A DNA stretch of 64,000 nt from Plantibacter sp. Leaf314 (GCF_001423185.1 NZ_LMOB01000003.1:219303-283302), one strand, 5' to 3'. Shown: positions 45,434-54,183, numbered from the stretch's first letter. Notes: generated by a model not told the origin, from the letters alone. Translations and numbers: made by a program.

Positions 45434-46054
45434 ATGTGGGTGAAGGTGTGCGGACTGTCGGAACCGTCGAGCGTCGCGGCGGCGGTCGAAGCGGGGGCCG
45501 ATGCGATCGGGTTCGTCTTCGCGCCCGGATCGCCCCGCACCGTCGAGCCGGAGATCGTCGCCTCGCTGGTGGCCGACGTCCCCGAGCACGTGCTCACCGT
45601 CGGGGTGTTTAGGCGGCAGTCGGTCGAGGAGGTCTCGCGCATCGCGGGTGAGGCCGGGGTGCAGGCGGTCCAGCTCCACGGCGACGAACCGCCCGAGGCG
45701 TTCCACGAGCTGCAGGCGATGGGGTGGCGGACCCTCCGGGCGACCTCGGCCGTGCGCTACGCGTCCCAGAACGCCGCAGAGCGCGCCGCCTTCGCGGAGG
45801 AACTGCTCCTCCTCGACGCACCCGACCCGGGCGCCGGCAAGACCTTCGACACGATCGCCCTCACCGCGAATCCGCCGACCCGCACCTGGATCCTCGCCGG
45901 CGGTCTGACCCCGGCGAACGTCGCCGGTCTCGTCGCGGAACTCCGCCCGTGGGGGGTCGACGTCTCGAGTGGGGTCGAGTCGTCGCGCGGGGTGAAGTCC
46001 CCCGAGCTCATCCGGTCGTTCGTGCACGCCGCCCGCACCGCCCGGGCGGTCTGA
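45434..46054 (+). CDS. trpF: phosphoribosylanthranilate isomerase
   Basis: A TIM barrel of 206 residues converting phosphoribosylanthranilate in tryptophan synthesis. It has the family start WVKVCGLSEPSSVAAAVEAGADAIGFVFAPGSPRTV, the phosphate-binding ILAGGLTPANVAGLV and VDVSSGVESSRGVKSPELI. The catalytic Cys is in KVCGL and the catalytic Asp is expected in LLLDAPDPGAGKTFD. Other trp genes are not nearby. TAGCGT (45421-45426) lies 7 nt before the ATG. Confidence 0.9.
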   Translation: MWVKVCGLSEPSSVAAAVEAGADAIGFVFAPGSPRTVEPEIVASLVADVPEHVLTVGVFRRQSVEEVSRIAGEAGVQAVQLHGDEPPEAFHELQAMGWRTLRATSAVRYASQNAAERAAFAEELLLLDAPDPGAGKTFDTIALTANPPTRTWILAGGLTPANVAGLVAELRPWGVDVSSGVESSRGVKSPELIRSFVHAARTARAV

Positions 46055-46109
46055 GCGTCCGAGGCGCACCCGCTGGTCCGGGATGTGACCAGCACGCTAC
46101 ATTCGTCGG

Positions 46110-46565
46110 ATGAGGCGGTCGGTCGACCGCGACGACGACGAGGAGCGCACCACCGTGATCGACACCATCCTGCTCGCCGCGGACGACAACGGTCGTGCCG
46201 CCATCGAGTTCATGAACGCCCCCGCCAACGTCTTCGGCGGCATCATCGGCTACGTGCTCTTCGTCGCATCCGTGTGGGGCATGTTCGAGAAGTCCGGTCG
46301 CGCGGGCTGGACCGCGCTCATCCCGATCTACAACTGGTACGTCGTCGTGAAGCTCGCCGGCTTCACGGGCGCGGCCACGATCCTCTACTTCATCCCGCTC
46401 GTGAACATCGTCTTCGGCTGGGTCGTCGGATGGCACATCGGCAAGCAGTTCGACAAGAGCACCGTGTTCCGCGTCTTCGGACTCATCCTCTTCCAGCTGA
46501 TCGGATTCTTCATCCTCAGCTACGGCTCGGACCGCTTCCTCGGCAAGCAGGCCGACCGCTCCTAG
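46110..46565 (+). CDS. DUF5684 family membrane protein
   Basis: The 151 residues have three to four hydrophobic segments and the family pattern WGMFEKSGRAGWTALIPIYNWYVVVKLAGF. Related sequences are sometimes annotated as signal-peptidase-associated, but no catalytic residues are present here. The ATG at 46110 follows TACATT (46098-46103) by 6 nt; a GTG at 46155 with GAGGAG upstream is an alternative start, which would remove a charged 15-residue lead. Confidence 0.75.
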   Translation: MRRSVDRDDDEERTTVIDTILLAADDNGRAAIEFMNAPANVFGGIIGYVLFVASVWGMFEKSGRAGWTALIPIYNWYVVVKLAGFTGAATILYFIPLVNIVFGWVVGWHIGKQFDKSTVFRVFGLILFQLIGFFILSYGSDRFLGKQADRS

Positions 46566-46589
46566 ACGCCCCCGGCGGGCACGAAGGCG

Positions 46590-47747
46590 TCACCGGGACG
46601 GCCAGGCCCACGGCGGCGTCGACAACAGGCCCTGGTCCGCGACCAGGGTCTCGCCGAGCTGCTTCACCAAGCGGTGCTCGTGCACGTCGCCGGCCTCCAG
46701 CATCGCGTCGATGAGTGGGCGGGCGTGGGAGACGACGATGAGCTGGGTGTCGGCGCTCGCCGCGGTGATGAGGCTGGCGAGGTGGGGCAGGAGCTCGCCG
46801 TGGAGACTGGTCTCCGGCTCGTTCAGCACCATGAGCTCCGGCGGGCGCGGGGTGAGGAGCGCCGCGACGAGCAGCAGGTAGCGGAGCGTACCGTCGGACA
46901 GCTCGCCGGCCGACAGGGGCCGGAGCATGCCGGGCTGCTCGAACTCCAGGCGGAACACCGCGTCATCGGCGCGCACCCGGAGTCGACTGCCGGGGAAGGC
47001 CTCGTCGACGGCGGCGTCGAGTCGGTCGGCACCACCGGACTCGATGATCGTCTGCACGGCGGCCGCGAGGTCCGATCCGTCGTGCCCGAGCACCGGGGTG
47101 CGGGTGCCGACCTGCGGGACCCGGGCCGGGGCATCGCGGTCGGTCCGGAACTGGTCGTAGAACCGCCAACCGCGGACCTGGCTCCGGATGCGCAGGACCT
47201 CGGGCGTCGCGTCGGCGTCGGAGAACTCCGTGAGGATGCTCTCCGACACCCCGAGCGCCCGGCCGGCCGGCCGCCAGGACCCGTCACGGACGCGGACCGC
47301 CGGCCCCTGTCGGTCGACGAGCAGGCTGCTCGGCTTGGCCAGCGCGCCGGCGAAGATCTGCTCCCGTTTGATCTCGGGGTCGCGACCGAACAGGGTGCAG
47401 GAGGGCTGCGGGATGCCGAGGTCGACGAGGTAGCCGAGGGTGTCCGTCGCGAAGCCGAGGAGGAGGCTGACCGGACCCGAGCGTCTCGTCCCGCGGATCG
47501 GGGTGCCGCCGTCGACCGCGGCGTGCTGCACGTGCTCGGGCCCCGCCCAGAGGGTCGAGGAGAGCCCGCCGTCCCGGGCGAGGGACCCGACCACGTCGCC
47601 GTCGCCCGCACTCGCGAGGAGTCGGAGCGCGCGGTAGAGGTTGGACTTCCCGGAGCCGTTCGATCCGGTCACCACGTCGAGACCGTGCAGGGGCAGCACC
47701 GTGTCGCGGATGGACCGGTACCCGGCGATGGCGAGTGTCTGCAGCAT
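46590..47747 (-). CDS. AAA family ATPase (RecF/SMC-like, AAA_21 type)
   Basis: The 385 residues start with MLQTLAIAGYRSIRDTVLPLHGLDVVTGSNGSGKSNLYRALRLL (Walker A GSNGSGKS near residue 29) and have the signature LSAGELSDGTLRYL, Walker B PELMVLNEPETSLH and switch His in VVSHARP. These are the features of single-protein OLD-like ATPases without a TOPRIM domain. The function is unknown; it may work in DNA repair or defence. RBS ATGGAGG precedes the ATG. It is divergent from the L10 leader. Confidence 0.88.
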   Translation of the reverse strand: MLQTLAIAGYRSIRDTVLPLHGLDVVTGSNGSGKSNLYRALRLLASAGDGDVVGSLARDGGLSSTLWAGPEHVQHAAVDGGTPIRGTRRSGPVSLLLGFATDTLGYLVDLGIPQPSCTLFGRDPEIKREQIFAGALAKPSSLLVDRQGPAVRVRDGSWRPAGRALGVSESILTEFSDADATPEVLRIRSQVRGWRFYDQFRTDRDAPARVPQVGTRTPVLGHDGSDLAAAVQTIIESGGADRLDAAVDEAFPGSRLRVRADDAVFRLEFEQPGMLRPLSAGELSDGTLRYLLLVAALLTPRPPELMVLNEPETSLHGELLPHLASLITAASADTQLIVVSHARPLIDAMLEAGDVHEHRLVKQLGETLVADQGLLSTPPWAWPSR

Positions 47748-47833
47748 GCCTCCATGATGTCGGCCACCGGGGACATCGTCCGGTGGGGCGGTCTGCCGTG
47801 CTCCGATCGTCTCCGCCGTGCTTCTGCGTGTGC

Positions 47834-47985
47834 TACGGTGGTGGAAACCAAAGACCGCCGGTCACTGTCGCGTGCAAACGAGACAGTCGAAGGTTCTCAT
47901 GACGAGACGTCCAGCGCAGGTGTATGAAGATCTGATCGAGGCTCGCCTCTCCCCAGCTCCGTGCGCTTGCGCCGGAGCTTTTTTC
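47834..47985 (+). promoter_or_regulatory. ribosomal protein L10 leader with attenuator
   Basis: -10 TACGGT (47834-47839) predicts a start near 47846. The untranslated leader contains the L10-leader-type segment AACCAAAGACCGCCGGTC. It ends in a terminator hairpin, AGCTCCG (47955-47961) with CGGAGCT (47973-47979) and an inner GCGC stem, followed by TTTTTT. L10-L12 binding to such leaders lowers rplJL expression; premature termination fits the hairpin's position 80 bp before rplJ. Confidence 0.75.
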
Positions 47986-48065
47986 ATGCCCGAACCCTTC
48001 GCCGGCCCGGCGGTTGATGCGTGCGGCCTCCGCTGCACGCATACAAGATTCGAAAAGGAGTGGCC

Positions 48066-48584
48066 ATGGCGAACAAGGAAGCCTCGGTTGCCGAACTCAC
48101 GGAGAAGTTCCAGAGCTCGACCGCCGTTCTGCTGACCGAGTACCGCGGCCTCACTGTTGCTCAGCTCAAGACCCTGCGCAAGAGCATCAGTGCGGACGCA
48201 ACCTACGCCGTGGTGAAGAACACGCTGACCAAGATCGCGGCGAACAACGCCGGCATCTCGTCGTTCGACGACGAGCTCGCCGGTCCGTCCGCGATCGCAT
48301 TCGTGCACGGTGACCCGGTCACCGTCGCGAAGGCTCTTCGTGACTTCGCCAAGGCAAACCCTCTCCTCGTGGTCAAGGGCGGTTACTTCGACGGTAACCC
48401 GCTGACCGCTGAAGAAGTCGGCAAGCTCGCCGACCTCGAGTCCCGTGAAGTGCTGCTGGCCAAGCTTGCCGGCGCCGTCAAGGCCTCGCTGTTCGGAGCT
48501 GCCTACCTCTTCAACGCACCGCTCTCGAAGGCCGTTCGCACGGTCGAGGCGCTGCGCGAGAAGCAGGAGTCCGCGGCCGAGTAA
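48066..48584 (+). CDS. rplJ: 50S ribosomal protein L10
   Basis: Anchors the L7/L12 stalk. The 172 residues include [57 protein letters not shown] and the C-terminal L12-binding helix ending [25 protein letters not shown] is the RBS. It is preceded by its leader and followed by rplL after 78 bp. Confidence 0.98.
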   Translation: MANKEASVAELTEKFQSSTAVLLTEYRGLTVAQLKTLRKSISADATYAVVKNTLTKIAANNAGISSFDDELAGPSAIAFVHGDPVTVAKALRDFAKANPLLVVKGGYFDGNPLTAEEVGKLADLESREVLLAKLAGAVKASLFGAAYLFNAPLSKAVRTVEALREKQESAAE

Positions 48585-48662
48585 TTCGGTTCCGCGAACA
48601 ATCAACCCCGTACCTGTGCGCCGCGTGAAGCGGTTGCAGGGCATGAAACAAGGAGAACAATC

Positions 48663-49046
48663 ATGGCAAAGCTGTCAAACGAAGAACTGATCAACGCCTT
48701 CAAGGAGCTCACGCTCATCGAGCTCAGCGAGTTCGTCAAGCTGTTCGAGGAGACCTTCGAGGTCACCGCTGCTGCTCCCGTCGCCGTCGCCGGCCCGGCT
48801 GCTGCAGGCGCTGCTGTTGAAGAGGTCGAAGAGAAGACCGACTTCGACGTCATCCTCGAGGCTGCTGGCGACAAGAAGATCCAGGTCATCAAGACGGTCC
48901 GCGAGCTCACCTCGCTCGGCCTCGGCGAGGCCAAGGCTCTCGTCGACGGCGCTCCGGCTGCCGTCCTCGAAGGCGCCAACAAGGAAGCCGCTGACAAGGC
49001 GAAGGAAGCCCTCGAGGCTGCCGGCGCCACCGTCACGCTCAAGTAG
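48663..49046 (+). CDS. rplL: 50S ribosomal protein L7/L12
   Basis: A stalk protein of 127 residues recruiting translation GTPases. It has the N-terminal dimer domain, the Ala/Val/Pro/Gly hinge ([23 protein letters not shown]) and the C-terminal domain [39 protein letters not shown] precedes the ATG. rpoB does not follow; a terminator does. Confidence 0.98.
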   Translation: MAKLSNEELINAFKELTLIELSEFVKLFEETFEVTAAAPVAVAGPAAAGAAVEEVEEKTDFDVILEAAGDKKIQVIKTVRELTSLGLGEAKALVDGAPAAVLEGANKEAADKAKEALEAAGATVTLK

Positions 49047-49161
49047 TCGGTTCCCTACGGGGGACAACCACTGGGCTGGCGCCCGACTCCGGTCGGTCGC
49101 CGCTGACGATCGCGGATCTTCCTGACGAGTGCTGCACGCACTCAGCAGAGACATCCGTGAT

Positions 49162-49204
49162 CGGAGGGCATCGCCCCCGATCCGTTCGGGAGCGATGCCC
49201 TCCG
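49162..49204 (+). terminator. terminator of the rplJL transcript
   Basis: A 13-bp stem (49162-49174 with 49192-49204), with an inner CCGA/TCGG pairing, lies 115 bp after rplL. Confidence 0.75.
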
Positions 49205-49377
49205 TCCGTTAACCGGAGGGCCCGCGATTCGTCGTACCGCTCTCCGCACGCACGCGCGGATGCTCTGCACCCGTCGACGACGTTCGTCGACGGTTCACGC
49301 AGGCATCCGCGTCGTCGTCCCCACTCCCCGTGAGGGTGGTGCTCGATGCGGTGCCCGAATCGGGAGAACCCATCACC

Positions 49378-49521
49378 ATGAACACCCGTGCACGCTGGCG
49401 TGCCATCACCACCTGGATCCGGGCGCGGCTTGCATCCGTGCCCGACCGACCGGAGCGGGCCGCCGACGCCCGTCCTCCGGATCCCCGGGTCACCGTGTCC
49501 TTCACCACCTGGATGCGCTGA
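49378..49521 (+). CDS. possible small basic protein (47 aa)
   Basis: A short frame MNTRARWRAITTWIRARLAS...VTVSFTTWMR with GGGAGAA upstream of the ATG and a 12-bp hairpin 13 bp after the stop, so it sits between RBS-like and terminator-like signals in the otherwise empty 49205-49580 gap. It is rich in Arg and Trp, with an amphipathic first half. No family is recognised. It could be a real small protein or chance. Confidence 0.35.
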   Translation: MNTRARWRAITTWIRARLASVPDRPERAADARPPDPRVTVSFTTWMR

Positions 49522-49534
49522 CCCGACGACGAGC

Positions 49535-49566
49535 CGGTCCCCGACGTGAACCCGCGTCGGGGACCG
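49535..49566 (+). terminator. hairpin upstream of the MarR gene
   Basis: The perfect 12-bp stem CGGTCCCCGACG (49535-49546) and CGTCGGGGACCG (49555-49566) has an 8-nt loop and no T tract. It would end any transcript from the small frame before the MarR promoter. Confidence 0.6.
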
Positions 49567-49581
49567 ACCGGTGGTAGATGT

Positions 49582-49601
49582 ATAGCTGAGCTATGTATAC
49601 T
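49582..49601 (+). promoter_or_regulatory. leaderless MarR promoter with overlapping palindrome
   Basis: The palindrome ATAGCT-G-AGCTAT (49582-49594) lies directly upstream of -10 TATACT (49596-49601), which is 9 nt before the ATG at 49611. This is a likely autoregulatory operator for the MarR-MFS pair. Confidence 0.6.
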
Positions 49602-49610
49602 GGTCTCATC

Positions 49611-50072
49611 ATGACCGAGAACACCACGCATTCCCCCCTGCACACGATCCTCGGCGACCTCATCACGGCATCGCACCGGCTCACCCGCCTTGCCGCCCAG
49701 GCCACCGGATCCTCCGAATCACCAGCCGTCTGGCGCACGCTCTCCGTGCTCACCACGGTCGGGCCGGTCCGGGTCGGCGAACTGGCCCGACAGAGCCGCG
49801 TCTCGCAGCCCACCATGACCAAGCTCGTCCAGAGCCTCGACGAACGCGACTGGATCAAGCGCATCGCCGACGTCGACGACCACCGGGCCTGGCTCATCGC
49901 CATCGCCCCCAAGGGGACCGCGGCCCTGCTCGCCTGGCGCGACGAACTCACCGACGCCCTGGAGCCGGCCTTCACGGACCTGGGCGATGACGACCTCGCC
50001 GCCATCGCGCGAACGGTCGAGATCATCCAGGAACGCGTGGCCGTCGAGGTCGCCTCGGAGCTGACCGCATGA
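49611..50072 (+). CDS. MarR family transcriptional regulator
   Basis: The 153 residues include the winged helix VGELARQSRVSQPTMTKLVQSLDERDWIKRIADVDDHRAWLIAIAPKG. An ATG at 49593 is possible, but it overlaps the TATACT -10, so 49611 is preferred. The stop overlaps the MFS gene start (ATGA), so regulator and transporter are made together and the regulator probably represses both. Confidence 0.9.
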   Translation: MTENTTHSPLHTILGDLITASHRLTRLAAQATGSSESPAVWRTLSVLTTVGPVRVGELARQSRVSQPTMTKLVQSLDERDWIKRIADVDDHRAWLIAIAPKGTAALLAWRDELTDALEPAFTDLGDDDLAAIARTVEIIQERVAVEVASELTA

Positions 50073-51361
50073 GCCGGGACACCGCTGCGCACCCCGTCAC
50101 CCCGATCGCCACTTCGAACGCCGCCGGTGGACACGGCCACGGCGGAGGGCTCGCCGGGATCCTCCACCAGCCGAAGGCCGTCTGGGCCGTCGCCTTCGCC
50201 AGCGTCATCGCGTTCATGGGCATCGGCCTCGTCGACCCGATCCTCCCCGCCATCGCCGAAGACCTGCAGGCGACCCCGACACAGGCCGAGATGCTCTTCA
50301 CGAGCTACCTGCTGGTCACCGGTGTCGCGATGCTCTTCACGAGCTGGCTCTCGAGCCGGATCGGCGCCAAGCGCACCCTGCTGATCGGCCTCGCGCTCGT
50401 CGTGGTGTTCGCCCTGCTCGCCGGGCTGTCGGACTCCGTCGGCGCCGTCATCGGCTTCCGTGCCGGCTGGGGACTCGGCAACGCCCTGTTCATCTCGACC
50501 GCGCTGGCGACCATCGTCGGTGCGGCCAGCGGTGGTCGTGCGAACGCGATCATCCTCTACGAGGCGGCGCTCGGGCTCGGCATCGCCGTCGGCCCGCTCC
50601 TCGGCGGCCTCCTCGGCGGCATCGGGTGGAAGTGGCCGTTCTTCGGCACCGCGACCCTCATGGCCGTCGGGTTCATCGCGATCGTGGTCCTGCTGAAGAC
50701 GGAGGGGCCGAAGCCGACGCCGCTGAAACTGTCCGCGCCGTTCCGTGCCCTGGCGATCCCGTCGCTCGGCATCCTCGCCGCGGCAGCGCTCTTCTACAAC
50801 ATCGGCTTCTTCACCCTCCTGGCGTACTCGCCGTTCCCGCTCGGGCTCGACGCGATGGGACTCGGGTTCACCTTCTTCGGGTGGGGCGTCGCGCTCGCGA
50901 TCACGAGCGTCTTCGTGGCGCCGTTGCTCACCGCCCGGATGCGCCGGACCTCGGTCATCAAGCTGGTGCTGCCGCTGCTGGCACTCGACCTCGTGGTCGG
51001 CGGCCTCCTCGTCGAGTCGACGGCCGGTCTCATCGTCTGCATCGTCGTCGGCGGGCTCCTGCTCGGCGTGATGAACACCGTCCTCACCGAGGCCGTGATG
51101 GAGGCGACGGACCTGCCGAGCAACGTGGCGTCCTCCGCCTACTCGTCCGTGCGGTTCCTCGGGGGAGCGATCGCCCCGCCGGCCGCCGCGGAGATCGCGA
51201 AGCTCGTCTCGCCGGCCGCGCCGTACTACGTGGCCGCCGGGTCGATCGTGGTCGCCCTGCTCATCGTCGTCATCGGCCGCAAGCACCTCGCCCGGGTCGA
51301 CGGGCCCGTGGAGAGCGACGTCGACGAGGCCATCGCGATCACGGCAGCTGACGCGAGCTGA
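50069..51361 (+). CDS. MFS transporter (DHA1-like, drug/metabolite efflux)
   Basis: The 430 residues have 12 membrane helices: a His/Gly-rich N-terminus (GGHGHGGGLAGILHQPKAVW), then SVIAFMGIGLVDPILPAIAEDLQATPTQAEMLFTSYLL, motif A SSRIGAKRTLLIG and motif C-like GLGIAVGPLLGGLLGG. The substrate is unknown. It is translationally coupled to the MarR regulator. Confidence 0.9.
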   Translation: MSRDTAAHPVTPIATSNAAGGHGHGGGLAGILHQPKAVWAVAFASVIAFMGIGLVDPILPAIAEDLQATPTQAEMLFTSYLLVTGVAMLFTSWLSSRIGAKRTLLIGLALVVVFALLAGLSDSVGAVIGFRAGWGLGNALFISTALATIVGAASGGRANAIILYEAALGLGIAVGPLLGGLLGGIGWKWPFFGTATLMAVGFIAIVVLLKTEGPKPTPLKLSAPFRALAIPSLGILAAAALFYNIGFFTLLAYSPFPLGLDAMGLGFTFFGWGVALAITSVFVAPLLTARMRRTSVIKLVLPLLALDLVVGGLLVESTAGLIVCIVVGGLLLGVMNTVLTEAVMEATDLPSNVASSAYSSVRFLGGAIAPPAAAEIAKLVSPAAPYYVAAGSIVVALLIVVIGRKHLARVDGPVESDVDEAIAITAADAS

Positions 51362-51394
51362 CCGCTCCGGCAGGCCCGGAGGTGGACTGGAGGC

Positions 51395-52444
51395 TCACTC
51401 CGCCCCTTCGGGCCGTGTCGTGGTCTGTCGGATCATCAGCCGCGTCGGCCACTGCACCTCGGTGACCGCGTCGCCACCGGCCTCGCCGTCGGGGTCCTGG
51501 GGGCGACGGCCCTCCTCGAGGTCCTGGAGCAGGATCTCGACGGCGCGACGACCCTGTGCCCTGGGTTCCTGCTCGAAAGTCGTCAGCGCGAACATCTCCG
51601 CGTAGGAGTGCCCGTCGATGCCGATCACCGAGAGCTCCGCCGGAACGGTGATCCCGAGGCGTCTGGCGGCGATGATGATGCCGATCGCCACCTCGTCGGT
51701 CGACGCGAAGACCGCCGTCGGCCGGATCCGGGCGTCGCGGAGCAGCTGGGCCGCGGCCTCGTAGCCGCCGGGCAGCGAGTGGACCGCCGGCAGGACGTGC
51801 ACGGTGGAGGCGAGGCCGGCCTCCTCCATCGCCGCCAGGTAGCCGGCGAGCCGTCGGCCGTGGACGGTGTCCGTCTGCAACTCGGCGTCGTGACCGGTGA
51901 TGTGCGCGATGCGGGTGTGCCCGAGCGTGATGAGGTGCTCCGTCGCCTCCCGCCCGATCGCCTGGTCGTCGATGTTGATCGAGTGCGCTCCCCGGATGTT
52001 CCCGCCGATCGAGACCAGCGGCCTCGGGTTCGCGAGCAGGCGGGCGATCTCGTCCTGCGAGGCCTCGATGCCGATCGAGATCATGCCGTCGAAGCGCTTG
52101 TTCGTGAGGTACGAGTCGAAGATGCGGTCGCGGTCCGCGGCGTCCGGCGGCAGGTGGTGCAGGGTCAGGTCGTAGCCCCTGGCGCGCAGTGCGCTCTCGG
52201 CCCCCTCGAGCACCTCGCCGAAGTACCAGCGGTTGAGGAACGAGGTGAGGACCCCGATCGCCAGGGTGCGTCCGGTGGACAGGCTCGCGGCGATCGGTGA
52301 CGCGACGTAGCCGATCGTGGCCGCCGCCTGGACGACGCGTTCGCGCGTCTCGGTCGACACGTATCCGCGTCCGGTGAGCGCTCGCGAGGCCGTCGCTTTC
52401 GAAACGCCGGCGAGGGCCGCGACATCACTGATGGCACCACTCAT
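51395..52444 (-). CDS. LacI family transcriptional repressor
   Basis: The 349 residues have the N-terminal HTH and hinge (ISDVAALAGVSKATASRALTGRGYVSTETRERVVQAAATIGYVAS) and a periplasmic-binding-like sensor domain with FASTDEVAIGIIIAARRLG. It is divergent from the sugar ABC importer. A CebR-type operator (52565-52578) and GGAACG palindromes in the gap suggest repression of the importer in the absence of an oligosaccharide. The ATG at 52444 has GGAGGGAG upstream. Confidence 0.93.
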   Translation of the reverse strand: MSGAISDVAALAGVSKATASRALTGRGYVSTETRERVVQAAATIGYVASPIAASLSTGRTLAIGVLTSFLNRWYFGEVLEGAESALRARGYDLTLHHLPPDAADRDRIFDSYLTNKRFDGMISIGIEASQDEIARLLANPRPLVSIGGNIRGAHSINIDDQAIGREATEHLITLGHTRIAHITGHDAELQTDTVHGRRLAGYLAAMEEAGLASTVHVLPAVHSLPGGYEAAAQLLRDARIRPTAVFASTDEVAIGIIIAARRLGITVPAELSVIGIDGHSYAEMFALTTFEQEPRAQGRRAVEILLQDLEEGRRPQDPDGEAGGDAVTEVQWPTRLMIRQTTTRPEGAE

Positions 52445-52506
52445 GCCGACTCCCTCCGTTGGGTAGCACCACCATAGCGAATCTGGAACGGACCTGGAAC
52501 ACGGGC

Positions 52507-52670
52507 ATGGAACGGATCCATAACGGCTCGGCCACGATTCCGGCGCAAATCCGCGTGATTTCGGTGGGAGCGCTCTCACTGTCTATTTCGTTATGTTCTC
52601 GTGCTTGCATCCTGGTCCGCGGTGAAGTACTTTGACGCATGGAAACGGTTCCGCATCCGGAACGATTCCG
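52507..52670. promoter_or_regulatory. operator region between the LacI gene and the sugar importer
   Basis: TGGGAGCGCTCTCA (52565-52578) differs in one base from the Streptomyces CebR operator consensus as I recall it. Further palindromes are ATGGA-ACGGA-TCCAT (52507-52521), GGAA-ACGG-TTCC (52641-52652) and CGGAA-CGA-TTCCG (52658-52670). TTATGT (52590-52595) is a candidate -10 for the importer. Confidence 0.6.
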
Positions 52671-52742
52671 CACCAGTGCATCATCGGAACGGCTCGACCC
52701 TGGAGTCGTTCGAACCTGCAGCACTCAATGAGGAGGACACAG

Positions 52743-54056
52743 ATGAGTTTCATTCGGACCCGCCGGACGGCCCTGCCGCTGGCCGTCCTGGCCGTCGCGG
52801 GCGTCGCGCTCACCGCCTGTTCAGGCGGATCCGGCAGCAGTGGCGGTGGCGACGACGACAAGACCGTCACCATCTACGGCACGATTGCCGACACCGAGGC
52901 GGAGCTGCTCGAGCAGAGCTGGGCCGACTTCGAGAAGGAGAGCGGCATCACGATCAAGTACGAGTCCTCCAAGGAGTTCGAGTCGCAGATCGGTATCCGC
53001 GCGCAGGGCGGCAACCCGCCCGACCTCGCGATCTTCCCGCAGCCCGGCCTCCTGGCCGACCTCGCCAAGCGCGACTACCTGAAGCCCGCTCCCGAGGGCG
53101 TCACCGCCAACGTCGAGAAGTACTGGTCGAAGGACTGGGCCCGCTACGGCACCGTCAACGACACCCTGTACGGCGCTCCGCTCATGGCGAGCGTCAAGGG
53201 TCTCATCTGGTACCAGCCGTCGAAGTTCGCCGAGTGGGGCGTCGAGGTCCCGAAGACCTGGGACGAGCTGCTCGCCGTGACGAAGACCATCCAGGAGAAG
53301 ACCGGTGCGGCTCCCTGGTGCGCCGGCTTCGGCTCCGGCGACGCGTCGGGCTGGCCCGGCACGGACTGGATCGAAGACCTCGTCCTGCGTCAGCAGGGCC
53401 CGGACGTCTACGACGACTGGGTGGCCAACAAGGTCAAGTTCACCGACCCGAAGATCAAGGAAGCCTTCGACTCGGCCGGCGAGATCCTCAAGAACCCGGA
53501 ATACGTCAACGCCAGCTTCGGTGACGTGACCTCGATCAACTCCACGGAGTTCGGCGACGTCGCCCCGGCACTCGCGTCCGGCGCTTGCGCGCTGCACCAC
53601 CAGGCCTCGTTCTTCTCCGGCTTCCTCGAGGACGCCGGCGCGACCGTCGCTCCCGACGGTGACGTGTGGGCCTTCGTGACCCCCGGCATCGAAGAGGGCG
53701 AGACCGCCGTCACCGGTGGTGGCGAGATCGTCGGCGCGTTCAGCGACGACGAGAGCACCGTCAAGGTCCAGGAGTACCTGTCGAGCGCCGAGTGGGCGAA
53801 CAGCCGCGTGAAGCTCGGCGGCGTCATCTCCGCCAACAACGGCCTCGACCCGGCCAACGCCTCCACGCCGATCCTCAGCCAGGCGATCGAGATCCTGCAG
53901 GACGAGAAGACCACGTTCCGCTTCGACGCCTCCGACCTGATGCCAGGTGCCGTCGGCGCCGGAACCTTCTGGAAGGGCCTCGTGAACTGGATCAACGGCG
54001 ACGAGACCGACCAGGTGCTCAAGGACATCGAAGCCGGTTGGCCGTCCGCCGAGTAG
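52743..54056 (+). CDS. sugar ABC transporter substrate-binding lipoprotein
   Basis: Binds an oligosaccharide outside the membrane; 437 residues, family 1 solute-binding protein. The lipobox is LTAC (Cys near residue 23), followed by a Gly/Ser linker (SGGSGSSGGGDDDK), and the mature protein has KTWDELLAVTKTI and the GGEIVGAFSDD regions typical of alpha-glucoside/maltose-type binders. RBS GAGGAGG precedes the ATG. A large hairpin separates it from the permease genes. Confidence 0.93.
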   Translation: MSFIRTRRTALPLAVLAVAGVALTACSGGSGSSGGGDDDKTVTIYGTIADTEAELLEQSWADFEKESGITIKYESSKEFESQIGIRAQGGNPPDLAIFPQPGLLADLAKRDYLKPAPEGVTANVEKYWSKDWARYGTVNDTLYGAPLMASVKGLIWYQPSKFAEWGVEVPKTWDELLAVTKTIQEKTGAAPWCAGFGSGDASGWPGTDWIEDLVLRQQGPDVYDDWVANKVKFTDPKIKEAFDSAGEILKNPEYVNASFGDVTSINSTEFGDVAPALASGACALHHQASFFSGFLEDAGATVAPDGDVWAFVTPGIEEGETAVTGGGEIVGAFSDDESTVKVQEYLSSAEWANSRVKLGGVISANNGLDPANASTPILSQAIEILQDEKTTFRFDASDLMPGAVGAGTFWKGLVNWINGDETDQVLKDIEAGWPSAE

Positions 54057-54082
54057 TCGACATCCGGAACTGCTGCTCATGA

Positions 54083-54122
54083 GCGGAAGCGTCGGAGGGT
54101 GATCACCCTCCGGCGCTTCCGC
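54083..54122 (+). terminator. intercistronic hairpin between binding protein and permease genes
   Basis: A 20-bp self-complementary stem (GCGGAAGCG...CGCTTCCGC, one T-G wobble) centred at about 54102. It probably stabilises the upstream mRNA or partly terminates, giving more binding protein than permease. Confidence 0.6.
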
Positions 54123-54183
54123 CTCGGCAGTGGATCCCCCTAGGGTTCACTCAGGGTCCAACGCCGTACTCGAAAGGCTAGCT

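Noticed and set aside
47818..48135. 105-codon frame spanning the L10 leader
   Set aside because: It runs through the attenuator hairpin into rplJ in another frame; the leader explains the sequence.
49209..49676. 155-codon minus-strand frame opposite the MarR promoter
   Set aside because: It runs through two hairpins and the MarR promoter and has no RBS or motif.
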